From NCBI RefSeq assembly GCF_037440165.1, contig NZ_JBBIUQ010000016.1, positions 1-64,000 of the forward strand: a DNA stretch of 64,000 nucleotides. Reading direction: 5' to 3'. The stretch's first letter is position 1; each line of letters starts with the position of its first letter. The notes beneath the pieces were generated by a model. It did not search any database and was not told the origin of the DNA. It worked only from the letters and a program-made list of their open reading frames with translations. The position numbers and the translations under genes are program-made. Positions 17,874-26,594 of the stretch are shown in pieces. This DNA comes from Ignavibacterium sp037440165. Lineage in GTDB: Bacteria; Bacteroidota; Ignavibacteria; Ignavibacteriales; Ignavibacteriaceae.

Positions 17874-17917
17874 GCTGCCAATTCTTTATTTATTTCATCA
17901 ATAATTTTTTCTGTAAC
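17870..17917 (-). pseudogene. Relic of an hsdR 3' end
   Basis: On the minus strand this reads VTEKIIDEINKELAA followed by TGA. That matches the C-terminal end of the HsdR encoded upstream (LLEEINNELAA and stop) but with different codons and residues. It has no start and is cut off at the edge of the GxxExxY cassette. It is best explained as the tail of a second, diverged hsdR that originally lay directly upstream of hsdS. Confidence 0.7.
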
Positions 17918-17918
17918 T

Positions 17919-18467
17919 GTCTGAACCTTGATTTATCGGATTTATAGATTCTCAGGATTTTGGATTTACAGGATTCTTTTTACTCTTAATCTTGGTAATC
18001 TTTTAATCATTGTAATCCTGGTTCAAACATTTTCCTTTAATCCTGTGGATCCTGGTTCAGACGATTGAATAGTCTCTTAAACTCCAGACTCTTAGCACCA
18101 AAATTTATCAACAATCCAACTTCCTTATTATAAGCTTCCAAGTAATTCTTTCCCTGTGCAAGATGCACATCCTCCAGTTGAATTAAAGCTTTCAGTTCAA
18201 CCATAATCTTATCTTCGACAAAGAAATCAACTCTTCGTGTTCCTATTTCATAACCTTTATACATAACAGGCATTTCCTTCTCGCGTTCAAACTTTAATCC
18301 ATCAATACTCATCTCAATTTCCAGAGCCCGCTGGTAAATAACTTCCTGAAATCCATTTCCTAAAGCTGAATGGACTTTCATTGCACAACCAATAATACGT
18401 TTTGTTATATCTTCATACTTCATTTCCATCCTGTTAATCCTTTAATCCTGTGAATCATGGCTCAGAC
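17919..18467. mobile_element. GxxExxY cassette with terminal inverted repeats
   Basis: A 549-bp segment is bounded by imperfect 24-bp inverted repeats at 17919-17942 (GTCTGAACCTTGATTTATCG...) and 18444-18467 (reverse complement begins GTCTGAGCCATGATTCACAG). It contains one gene, for a GxxExxY protein, and a further internal copy of the end sequence at about 18034-18060. No transposase is encoded and I see no clear target duplication. Both flanks encode ends of hsdR-like reading frames. Confidence 0.65.
18037..18429 (-). CDS. GxxExxY family protein
   Basis: This 130-residue protein carries the family's namesake motif as GNGFQEVIYQRALEIEM (about residues 24-40) and a later DFFVEDKIMVELKAL segment. 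The latter resembles the core of a PD-(D/E)XK-type nuclease fold (D...E.K). Family members are common beside short repeats in Bacteroidota-group and environmental genomes, and their function is not established. The final residues (RLNQDPQD) are encoded by a copy of the cassette's end repeat. It lies between hsdR and hsdS and is probably not part of the restriction enzyme. Confidence 0.85.
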   Translation of the reverse strand: MEMKYEDITKRIIGCAMKVHSALGNGFQEVIYQRALEIEMSIDGLKFEREKEMPVMYKGYEIGTRRVDFFVEDKIMVELKALIQLEDVHLAQGKNYLEAYNKEVGLLINFGAKSLEFKRLFNRLNQDPQD

Positions 18468-18469
18468 GA

Positions 18470-19244
18470 TTAAGCTGCGAGTTCATTATTAATTTCTTCC
18501 AGGAGCTTTTCATAATTCGGACCGAATAACTGATACATCTTTCCCAATCCTCCTTCATCAACAAACGGAGAGAATTCAAAATCATCTTTTTCAATTCTTA
18601 CAGAAGAAATAATATGGTCTTTAATCATTCTTAACCATTCCATTTGTTCTTCTGTAAATTGTTTCGGTCCGGCGTTTCGTTTAAACACCCATTCCTTAAA
18701 TCTGCGGTTAATAATTTCGCTGTATGGTTCAAGTGTTTCATCAAGATTTAGTTCAAACCTAATCAGAGAAATTATGTCTGTCAACATTCCAACTGTCGTG
18801 CGATGCTTGACTCTTTTCGGTTCTGTTTTTTCATAAGCACGCCAGATTTGTTCAACGGTTAATGAGTACGGAGGTGACATAAGTGCATCGCGGAGTTCTT
18901 TTATCATCGAGTATGTCAGGTTATATTTGTCAAGCTGAACTCGTTTCAGCTTCTCATATCCTGAAAGAGAAGAAGATCCTGAAGCAAGTTCAGGATGACT
19001 TTCAGATAGTTCAGAATGACGGAGAGTTTTCAGGTTATAAAAAATTCGTAATGCGATTATTTCATCTTTATTATCATCAATAAACTTGCGGAAATTGTTA
19101 ATTATCTCTTCGGAGTTTTCTTTTGCAGTTGTGTCAAATTCACTTCTGATAACTCTGTCTATGTTTGTTTCATCAATTATCTGATAAATTTTCTGGCGAA
19201 CTGTTTCAATAAAATCACGCAGTTTCTGGTTATCAAATGGTTTA
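18470..19244 (-). pseudogene. hsdR: HsdR C-terminal part, out of frame with the N-terminal part
   Basis: Downstream of the octamer array the hsdR reading continues without a stop in another frame. It runs from KPFDNQKLRDFIETVRQKIY through DETNIDRVIRSEF and ALRIFYN, then NLTYSMIKELRDALMSPPYS, to LLEEINNELAA and stop. This is the C-terminal domain of EcoEI-type HsdR that contacts the methylase complex. Internal ATGs (for example at 18907) could start only a 145-residue piece. It becomes part of full-length HsdR if the octamer array loses one unit. A ~30-residue repeat-encoded insert lies between ALRIFYN and NLTYS. Confidence 0.85.
18929..19022. repeat. In-frame palindromic repeat inside hsdR
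   Basis: A ~94-bp element is made of two nested palindromes (AAGCTGAACTCGTTTCAGCTT and ATCCTGAAGCAAGTTCAGGAT) with TGTCA/TGACG-like outer ends. On the minus strand it is read through as about 30 residues rich in Ser, Leu and Glu (LRHSELSESHPELASG...). HsdR homologues lack residues at this point between FY-type and LTY-type motifs. Confidence 0.75.
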
Positions 19245-21336
19245 ATTGCTTCATTGCTTCATTGCTTAATTGCTTAATTGTTTCCTTGATTTGTTCTTCT
19301 GTTGGTTCGGTATCATCTGGTAAATTAAAAATCTGTTTTGCCTTCGTATCTATTTCGTCTGGATCAAATGCATTGGATAGATTGAGTGCTATTTCTGTTA
19401 AGTCTTTTCCACCGGTTAATTCTTTAAGTTTTTCTCTGTCAGTATCGGAAATCTGTTTATCTAATCTTATCAATCGTGAAGCAAGTGAAGTACAGTTGTC
19501 TTCATCCGGCTGGAGAATAACCATTTTCATCAAGTCCTTCAGAGGCACAGATGGTTTTTTATCAACCACCGGATAATCAACTTTAACAGATTTGAAAACT
19601 CCAACAGCATCAAGGATATAAAATCTTTCCTTCTTTAGTTTTGCACTTGGTGTAACTTTAACAAGTTCATCTTTGCTGAATGAACGTGTTCCTCTTCCAA
19701 TCATTTGCTGAAAGTAATTTCGTGAGCGAACATCACGCATAAATATCAAAACTTCAATCGGCTTTACATCTGTTCCTGTTGCAATCATATCAACCGTAAC
19801 TGCAATACGCGGATTGTAATCCGTCCTGAACTGCTGAAGAATTGATTCAGGGTCTTCATCTTCTGCTTTGTAAGTAATCTTTTTGCAGAAATCATTTCCT
19901 TCACCAAACTCTTCACGAACAATGTGAACAATATCTTCAGCGTGACTGTCAGTCTTTGCGAAGATTAATGTCTTAGGAACTTCGAACCCTTCATCTCTCT
20001 CAGGAAAGAATTCTTCGCGCAGAACTCTTTTATATTCTCTGATGATTTGTCTTATCGTGCTTGGATTAACAATATCCCTGTCAAGCTGGTTTCCTTTATA
20101 TACAACTTCATCCTCAAGCTGCCGCCATTCTTTTTTGCGTGTCATTTTATTTCTGAGGTTCACATACTGCTTTGCATTCAGCACAGCACCGTTCTTTGTA
20201 ATTTCTGTTTCGATCGTGTAAACATCATAACCAACATTAACTTTATCGGCAATTGAGTGCTTGAGTGTGTATTCACTTACAACATTTTCGTGGAAAAAGG
20301 CAAAAGTGCGTTTATCGGGTGTTGCAGTTAATCCGATCATAACAGCATCAAAGTAATCGAGTACCTGTTTCCATAGATTATAAATTGAGCGGTGGCATTC
20401 ATCAATGATTATAAAATCAAATGTTTCTATTGGAATGGCAGGATTGTAAACAACTTCAACCGGCTTATCTATTGTTTTTGATTCGTAAGGAGATTCATCT
20501 TCGAGAGATTCATCTAAATCTTTTCCTTTTAGGATTGAATACATTCTTTGAATTGTGCTGATACAAACCTGAGCAGTTGGATCAACAAAGTTCGATTGAA
20601 GTCTTTGAATAGTATAAAGTTCCGGGAAAAGTCTTTTATCATCAATTGGTTTATAAGCACGGAATTCCTGCTCTGCCTGCTTGCCGAGATTTCTTGTATC
20701 AACAAGAAATAAAATCTTTTTCGCTTTTGCAAACTTCAGCAAACGATAAACCGAAGTGATTGCAGTAAAAGTTTTTCCAGCACCTGTTGCCATCTGGATA
20801 AGTGCACGAGGTTTATTCTCAGCGAATGACTTCTCAAGATTTATGATTGCATTGAACTGGCAGACACGCAAACCTGTTGAACTGAGTGTTGCTAAGCTCT
20901 TCAATCTTGAACGAAGAGTATCGCCTTGCTTCAACGATTCGTATAAAGTTTCAGGTTTGTGAAAATGAAATATTTCTCTTTGCCGCGGTGAAGGATCTCG
21001 TGCATCTGTAAAGTATGTTTCTGTACCAGTAGATTCGTATTGAAAAGGAAGCACTTCATCTTTACGAATATATTTCAAATTATCAGCAGAGTAACGTGTT
21101 GTTTGGTCGTGAACCTGGCTTAATGTATGTCCTTCCTTTTTTGCTTCAATAACTCCGACAGGTTTTCTTTCGATGAAAAGTATGTAATCAGCAGAACCGG
21201 ATTCGGTGGGATATTCTCTAACAGCGATTCCAAGTCCGGCAGAAGGATTAAATTCTTTCAGGTCCTGAATAATCCAGCCAGCTTGTTGGAGTTGCTTATC
21301 AATTTTTTCCCGAGCCTTTTGTTCCGGTGTTTGCAA
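19177..21336 (-). CDS. hsdR: Type I restriction subunit HsdR, frameshifted after residue ~700
   Basis: As read, 719 residues of an EcoEI-type HsdR. The N-terminal nuclease domain has D50 and E64-A-K66 (PD-(D/E)XK). The two RecA-like helicase domains have Walker A MATGAGKT, DECHR, ATGTDVKP and motif VI MIGRGTRS. The last ~20 residues (HLITRNCVILLKQ...) are out-of-frame sequence. The shift happens at four tandem 8-bp units (19245-19276). With three units the frame would continue to 18470 and give 952 residues, a normal HsdR. In this state restriction should be off, because the C-terminal assembly domain is missing. It is the first gene of the island. Confidence 0.9.
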   Translation of the reverse strand: MQTPEQKAREKIDKQLQQAGWIIQDLKEFNPSAGLGIAVREYPTESGSADYILFIERKPVGVIEAKKEGHTLSQVHDQTTRYSADNLKYIRKDEVLPFQYESTGTETYFTDARDPSPRQREIFHFHKPETLYESLKQGDTLRSRLKSLATLSSTGLRVCQFNAIINLEKSFAENKPRALIQMATGAGKTFTAITSVYRLLKFAKAKKILFLVDTRNLGKQAEQEFRAYKPIDDKRLFPELYTIQRLQSNFVDPTAQVCISTIQRMYSILKGKDLDESLEDESPYESKTIDKPVEVVYNPAIPIETFDFIIIDECHRSIYNLWKQVLDYFDAVMIGLTATPDKRTFAFFHENVVSEYTLKHSIADKVNVGYDVYTIETEITKNGAVLNAKQYVNLRNKMTRKKEWRQLEDEVVYKGNQLDRDIVNPSTIRQIIREYKRVLREEFFPERDEGFEVPKTLIFAKTDSHAEDIVHIVREEFGEGNDFCKKITYKAEDEDPESILQQFRTDYNPRIAVTVDMIATGTDVKPIEVLIFMRDVRSRNYFQQMIGRGTRSFSKDELVKVTPSAKLKKERFYILDAVGVFKSVKVDYPVVDKKPSVPLKDLMKMVILQPDEDNCTSLASRLIRLDKQISDTDREKLKELTGGKDLTEIALNLSNAFDPDEIDTKAKQIFNLPDDTEPTEEQIKETIKQLSNEAMKQLNHLITRNCVILLKQFARKFIR
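19245..19280. repeat. Tandem octanucleotide array in hsdR (4 units plus 4 bases)
   Basis: The plus strand reads ATTGCTTC twice, then ATTGCTTA twice, then ATTG. The minus-strand units are TAAGCAAT and GAAGCAAT. Eight is not a multiple of three, so each gain or loss of a unit shifts the hsdR frame. With four units the frame ends at 19177; with three (or six) it opens into the full C-terminal domain. Confidence 0.9.
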
Positions 21337-21435
21337 ACTATTCCAATTATTAAATATTTACTTGCAGTTAAATTAAAATTTAAAGTAAAACCTTTCAACA
21401 TTGAATCGCAACTATTCATATATGATTTGGATATT

Positions 21436-22278
21436 TCACAACCTCAACAAAATTATCGAAAGAATTCCCGCGATTAAAGCTGCAATTCCATAATTATTTA
21501 TTTTCTCTTTCCATATCAAATAAGCCATTACGGCAGTAAATACAATTACACCGATGTTTTGAATTGGAAAGACAACAATTGCCGGAAGCTCGCTCAAAGC
21601 AGCGAGCACAAAATGAATCGCTAAAACATTTGGGAGACCAAGAAGCAATCCAAGTTTGAAAGTGTGATGTTCAAATTTTATTTTCTTGAAAATAAGGTAT
21701 CCCAAAGTATAAATATATGCTGAAAAGAAAATCGTGAATACAAATGTTCCTTTTTCCTCTGTCAGAAAATTTCTCTCGAAAATTTTCATTGAGAAATCAA
21801 CTAAACCAATTCCTAGCAAGAGAGTAATCAGTATCAGATAGCTTCTGGTTGAATGCGGTGAACCGTTATGATTTTTTAATGAAAGATAAAATAAATAAAG
21901 CGTAATCAATGCGATCAAAAATCCTAATATCATTTTAATATTTGGTGATTCGCCATAAATTATAATTGAAAAAATCACAGGAATGAGTACAGATAATCTT
22001 GCGCTGACAGTTGCCAATGCGGTTCCTGCTAATCCAACAGCTTTCGAATAAATAAAAAATGTAGCTGCAAATAAGTAACCGAGAAATAAAGCGAATAAAA
22101 ATGCCTCCAATGAAATATTTAATGTTCCTTTATAGAATACAAATACAAGCGATAATATCGATGCCGTCAGATAATTTGCATTTATAAGAATTGCTGTATT
22201 TGATTTCTTAACATTACCTTGTTTTAAGATTAAAGCAAGACTGCTTGAACAAATAATTGCGAGAATGAGATATATCAT
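21436..22278 (-). CDS. EamA/DMT-family membrane transporter
   Basis: This 280-residue protein has about ten hydrophobic helices and two EamA-like halves (LALILKQGNVKKSNTAILINANYL; second half from about residue 145 with LLGIGLVDFSMKIFERNFL). Members of the drug/metabolite transporter superfamily move small metabolites across the inner membrane, and substrate cannot be inferred. It is followed on the same strand by the restriction island across ~100 bases and preceded within 8 bases by an SDR gene, so it probably belongs to the 21436-24569 group. Confidence 0.75.
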   Translation of the reverse strand: MIYLILAIICSSSLALILKQGNVKKSNTAILINANYLTASILSLVFVFYKGTLNISLEAFLFALFLGYLFAATFFIYSKAVGLAGTALATVSARLSVLIPVIFSIIIYGESPNIKMILGFLIALITLYLFYLSLKNHNGSPHSTRSYLILITLLLGIGLVDFSMKIFERNFLTEEKGTFVFTIFFSAYIYTLGYLIFKKIKFEHHTFKLGLLLGLPNVLAIHFVLAALSELPAIVVFPIQNIGVIVFTAVMAYLIWKEKINNYGIAALIAGILSIILLRL

Positions 22279-22286
22279 AATGCGTC

Positions 22287-23084
22287 CTATGGATTAAGAA
22301 ATTTAAATTGATAATTTAACAGTGATTTTATTTTAATTGACTTTACAATTTTGTATGGTTCCTTACCATCCTGAAAATTTGGCAAAGGTAAAGATAATTT
22401 TTCCGCTGAGAGTGAATAAAATTCTCTCCTTGTGGGATGATATTCTGCAACTCCGTTAATGACTTCATTCCGGATATTTTTTTCTAAAACATTTTTTATA
22501 ATTCCAATGCAATCATCAAGATGAATTAAGTTCAATGGAGTATCAGCGAATTCGATAACATCTCTGCTGAGTGCAAACTTAGCCGGATTTCTTTCTCCAC
22601 CAATTAATCCTGCAAAGCGAATAACAGTTGTATCAAAATTCTTTTGTGATAAAAGATAATTTTCTGCAATCACAAGTGCTTCACCTGCTAAAGTTTCTGG
22701 AAGAGTTTTACTGCTTTCATCAACTTCGCTGTTTTTGTTTCCATATACAGAGGTCGAACTAATAAATATTACTTTATTGCAAGAAGTGTTTAGAATTTGT
22801 TTCACAATAGATTCAACCTGAAGGAAATGATATTCGACAATATCTTCCCTTCGCAAAAGAGGAATGTTGATAATCAAAATATCGCAATCGAAAAATTTTT
22901 CTGCACCATCAGCAATAACTTCCGGATTGAGAACAATTTTATAAGCTTCAATGTTTTTCGATTGAAGCAGCGAAAGTTTTAATTCTGAAGTGGTCGAACC
23001 TTTAATCTTGTAATCATCTTTTAAAAGATTTTCAGCTAATGGTAAACCAAGCCAACCGCAGCCGAGAATGCTAATCGTTTTCAT
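22287..23084 (-). CDS. NAD(P)-dependent epimerase/dehydratase-like SDR protein (YeeZ-type)
   Basis: This 265-residue Rossmann protein begins with the dinucleotide-binding motif SILGCGWLGLPLAENL, then has ISSTSVYGNKN and LNLIHLDDCIGII. The SSTSVYG context is that of extended SDRs. The WLG motif resembles YeeZ/YesF-like proteins of unknown substrate. It lies tightly between the EamA transporter and the MFS gene. Confidence 0.72.
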   Translation of the reverse strand: MKTISILGCGWLGLPLAENLLKDDYKIKGSTTSELKLSLLQSKNIEAYKIVLNPEVIADGAEKFFDCDILIINIPLLRREDIVEYHFLQVESIVKQILNTSCNKVIFISSTSVYGNKNSEVDESSKTLPETLAGEALVIAENYLLSQKNFDTTVIRFAGLIGGERNPAKFALSRDVIEFADTPLNLIHLDDCIGIIKNVLEKNIRNEVINGVAEYHPTRREFYSLSAEKLSLPLPNFQDGKEPYKIVKSIKIKSLLNYQFKFLNP

Positions 23085-23105
23085 TTGTGTTGGTTGCAGT
23101 TTGAA

Positions 23106-24569
23106 TTATTCCGTATGAACTTTTTCTTCTTTAACCAGCATCCATAGAATTGCTGAGATTGAAAGAGTCACTGCACTTATCACAAAAATCAAACTTTTAT
23201 CCTGAGCTGCACTAATTGCCTGACCTATTCCGAAACTTGCAACTAACTGAGGCAAAACAACGGATAGATTGAATAATCCCATAAACAAGCCCATTCTTGT
23301 CTGATCAATTTGCTGAGACATAATTGCAAAAGGTAAACTGATTGTTGAAGCCCAGCCAATTCCGAGTAATGCCATAATGATGTAAATGATGATTGGCTCA
23401 AATCCAAAAAACAGCATTGCTGCATAAGAAATTGCCATCGATGCAATACTCAAAAAGTGTGTTCTTACTTTTCCGATTTTTCTTGCCATCGGTTCAAGAA
23501 CTAATACAGGAAGAACTGCAGCAACAGCATTGAAAATTAGGAATGATATTGTAACAACTTTACCCATTTGAATTGAAACATCTTCAGGAATAACAGAATT
23601 AGCATCATAACCAAAAACTTTATATTGAACATAAGCGAACATATAAACAAACATCGTTTGAATTCCGACCCATGTGAATGAATGAGCAGCAAGAACTTTT
23701 TTGAATCCAATTAAACCTTTCTCAGTTGCACTCTTTCCATCAGTCTTTTGGAATAATACCTTAAGAATAAAAATTATTGTGATGATAAAACAGATAATCT
23801 CTGCATAGTAGTTATCAAAGTGAATGTTGAGCACACGCATTACAATTGCATAGATTGAATAAATTAAAAATCCCCAGAGTGGTTCAATGTAACTGAGTAT
23901 TGCACCAAAAGATGCTTTTGTTTTGTGCTTATCTACCTGATTAGAACCTTTAGCAAGATGTCTTGGTTCTTCAATAAATAAAGTTGGAATAATTGAGAGA
24001 ACAAGCACTAAGAATACACCGAAATAAATCAGAACATAATTATTCCATACTGCACCAATTACATACGCAAGCACACCAAAAGTTCCTGATATAGTTTGCA
24101 TCCAGGTGTAACCTTTTGTTCTTTCAACTCCTTCAGGAGTTACATCAGCAATGATTGAACGAGTTGGATTAAAACTTATATTGATTGCAAGATCAAGTGT
24201 GAGTGCAACTGCAATTGCAACTCCAAGAATTCCGTCAATGCCGAGTGTGGATGAAATTACACCAATGTTTGGCAGAGCAAGCAGCATCATGGCAGCGAGA
24301 AATCCGCCAATCAAAATGAACGGTCTTCTTCTGCCATTTAGGAACCAAACATTATCGCTGATTATTCCAATAATAACTTGTCCAAGAATTCCAGCAATAG
24401 GACCTGCAGCCCAAACTAATCCAACATCGTGTATGTCAAGTTTATATTTGGTGCTTAATATCCAACTCAAAGCAGAAATCTGTATTGAAAGTGCAAAACC
24501 CATTGCTGTTGCGGGTAAAGCAAGCAAAGCATAAAAAGTATTTGTCAGTTTTTTCTGAATTTCAAGCAT
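23106..24569 (-). CDS. MFS sugar transporter, SLC45/GPH-like
   Basis: This 487-residue major facilitator protein has twelve predicted helices. The N-terminal part (GFALSIQISALSWILSTKYKL...GRRRPFILIGGFLAA) has the GRRRP loop found in sucrose and maltose transporters of the SLC45/GPH-like MFS group. It lies 14 bases downstream of a secreted GH13 glycosidase gene on the same strand. The pair suggests extracellular or periplasmic cleavage of alpha-glucans and import of the resulting sugars. Substrate is an inference from that neighbour. Confidence 0.78.
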   Translation of the reverse strand: MLEIQKKLTNTFYALLALPATAMGFALSIQISALSWILSTKYKLDIHDVGLVWAAGPIAGILGQVIIGIISDNVWFLNGRRRPFILIGGFLAAMMLLALPNIGVISSTLGIDGILGVAIAVALTLDLAINISFNPTRSIIADVTPEGVERTKGYTWMQTISGTFGVLAYVIGAVWNNYVLIYFGVFLVLVLSIIPTLFIEEPRHLAKGSNQVDKHKTKASFGAILSYIEPLWGFLIYSIYAIVMRVLNIHFDNYYAEIICFIITIIFILKVLFQKTDGKSATEKGLIGFKKVLAAHSFTWVGIQTMFVYMFAYVQYKVFGYDANSVIPEDVSIQMGKVVTISFLIFNAVAAVLPVLVLEPMARKIGKVRTHFLSIASMAISYAAMLFFGFEPIIIYIIMALLGIGWASTISLPFAIMSQQIDQTRMGLFMGLFNLSVVLPQLVASFGIGQAISAAQDKSLIFVISAVTLSISAILWMLVKEEKVHTE

Positions 24570-24583
24570 AAGATTTCCCTGAT

Positions 24584-26419
24584 TTATTTTTCAAGTAAAA
24601 ATATTCTTGTACTAAGTGGAGCAATTGTTAATTTATTTTCTTTATCTAGGGCAATTTCTTCACCAGATAACAAATCAATTAATTTCTTTGATGCAGACAA
24701 CATTTCTTTATAATCTTTGAAATTGATGTCCTGTTGCTTTTCACTACCATTTGCAACAATCATTGTTATTTCGTCGTTCAACTTTCTGAAATAAACATAA
24801 ACATTATTGAATGGATAGTAATGATAGAGCTCACCTTGAGAGAGAGATTTAAATTGTTTTCTTAACCAAATTAATTTTTTGGTAAAGTCGAACAAATCAT
24901 TTTCATAATCATTTCTTCCACATTTACTAAATGCATTGTGGTCCGAAAACTCAAATCCTCCGGGAAATGGAGTTCTGATTGTTCCGTGTCTATCATCTCC
25001 AACTAAACCAATTTCAGTTCCGTATAAAATTTTTGGAATACCACGAGTAGTGAGAAGAATTGTTAGTGCAACTTTAAATTTTTGAGCATTATTATTTGCA
25101 AGAAACAAACCTCTTGCAATATCGTGATTATCAATAAATGTAAGCAGATTTTCAGGTTCAGAATAAATATAATCCATCGCAAGAATATTGAATGCGGCTT
25201 CCAATCCTTTCCTTCCGGATAGATAATCTCTAAAGGCATCTGCAAGAGCAAAATCTGTAACTGAAGGAAGATTCGAATTTAACTTCAATCCAAATTTGTT
25301 ATTTCTTTGATAAGCAGCTAAGAACGGAGCTTCTCCTGTCCAGATTTCTCCGACGATATTAAAATCAGGATATTCATCTAAAATAATTTTAGCCCAATCA
25401 GACAGATAATATTGGTTAACATAAGGATAAGTATCTTCCCTTATTCCATCAATTCCAAAATATTCAATCCACCAAAGAGTATTTTGAATCAGATATTTTT
25501 TTAAGAAAGGATTTCTCTGATTTAAGTCAGGCATATAATTAGTAAACCAGCCGTCCCAGGTTAATGCAACAGATTCACCAGGACTGTGAGGATCGGGAAA
25601 AGTCATTTTGTTATGATTGGCAGGTAAATGATTGCCGGGTTGACCATTAATCCAATCCTTAAATGGCAAATCTTTAATCCACCAATGATTTATTCCTATA
25701 TGATTTGAAACATGATCCATAATAATTTTCAAATCTTTTTTATGAGCTTCATCAACAAGTTTTTTATAAAGCTCATTGCTGCCGAAGCGGGTATCAATTT
25801 TATATAAATCTGTTGCAGCATAACCATGATAACTCATCCACATATTATTCTCCAGCATCGGAGTTATCCAGAGACAAGAAACCCCAAGCTCCTGCAGATA
25901 ATCCAATTTCGAAATTATACCCTCAATATCACCGCCCTTCCTTCCATCAAGATCTTTATCAGTAAATTCATCGAGACTATCACCAATTGTATTGTTATCC
26001 GGATTACCATCACAGAATCTGTCAGCCATAATTAAATAAACGACATCAGATTGATTAAATCCCTGAAATGCTTTTTCTCTTTTCTCACGCACTAATATTG
26101 GGAAAGTGATTACAGTATCGTATTCATTTGTTGCCAGACCAATTTCGAAATTAATATTTTCATTCAGAGTATTATCAACTACTAAATCCACAAAGAGATA
26201 ATTCGGACTTTCAGCTTTGTGATAATCAGTAACTGTTGCACCTTTATGTGAAGGATAGATTTCGGCATAACCAACATTTTTTCCATAAATAAGAATTTGA
26301 ATAGTATCGTACTTCATTCCAATCCACCAATTCGGTGGTTCAATTCTTTCAACTCTAAAGGTTTGGGGATGAAGAATGTTTATAGTTAAAACTGATAATA
26401 AAATTATTTTCCTAATCAT
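24584..26419 (-). CDS. Secreted GH13 alpha-glucan hydrolase (neopullulanase/cyclomaltodextrinase-like)
   Basis: This is an exported protein of 611 residues. I use the ATG at 26419 because MIRKIILLSVLTINILHPQ is a good signal peptide, while the open extension to 26470 is charged and lacks one. An N-terminal beta-sandwich precedes the GH13 barrel. The four conserved regions are visible: IIMDHVSNH, GIREDTYPY (nucleophile Asp), NIVGEIWTG (acid/base Glu) and FIDNHDIAR (third Asp). A C-terminal beta domain ends PLSTRIFLLEK. It resembles SusA-type neopullulanases of the periplasm. The MFS sugar transporter follows immediately. Confidence 0.88.
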   Translation of the reverse strand: MIRKIILLSVLTINILHPQTFRVERIEPPNWWIGMKYDTIQILIYGKNVGYAEIYPSHKGATVTDYHKAESPNYLFVDLVVDNTLNENINFEIGLATNEYDTVITFPILVREKREKAFQGFNQSDVVYLIMADRFCDGNPDNNTIGDSLDEFTDKDLDGRKGGDIEGIISKLDYLQELGVSCLWITPMLENNMWMSYHGYAATDLYKIDTRFGSNELYKKLVDEAHKKDLKIIMDHVSNHIGINHWWIKDLPFKDWINGQPGNHLPANHNKMTFPDPHSPGESVALTWDGWFTNYMPDLNQRNPFLKKYLIQNTLWWIEYFGIDGIREDTYPYVNQYYLSDWAKIILDEYPDFNIVGEIWTGEAPFLAAYQRNNKFGLKLNSNLPSVTDFALADAFRDYLSGRKGLEAAFNILAMDYIYSEPENLLTFIDNHDIARGLFLANNNAQKFKVALTILLTTRGIPKILYGTEIGLVGDDRHGTIRTPFPGGFEFSDHNAFSKCGRNDYENDLFDFTKKLIWLRKQFKSLSQGELYHYYPFNNVYVYFRKLNDEITMIVANGSEKQQDINFKDYKEMLSASKKLIDLLSGEEIALDKENKLTIAPLSTRIFLLEK

Positions 26420-26594
26420 AATTCTTTCAAAAATTTTAACAAAGATAGTAAATAAGTTATTATTTAACATTTCTTTGGAGTGTACTTTTATTAAATGATA
26501 GAATTGGCAAACATTTATTTTAAAGAAAATTTAACCTAAGTTTTGTTTGTAAAAAAAATATTTTACCTTTAATTATATTCTTCAGGAGGAGAAA

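Noticed and set aside
18470..18907. Independent 145-residue gene
   Set aside because: Its sequence is the C-terminal domain of HsdR, continuous in frame with the stretch starting at the octamer array, so it is part of hsdR and not a separate gene.
14211..21336. Prophage or integrative element around the restriction genes
   Set aside because: No integrase, structural phage gene or long attachment repeats are visible. The short direct repeats explain only sub-modules.
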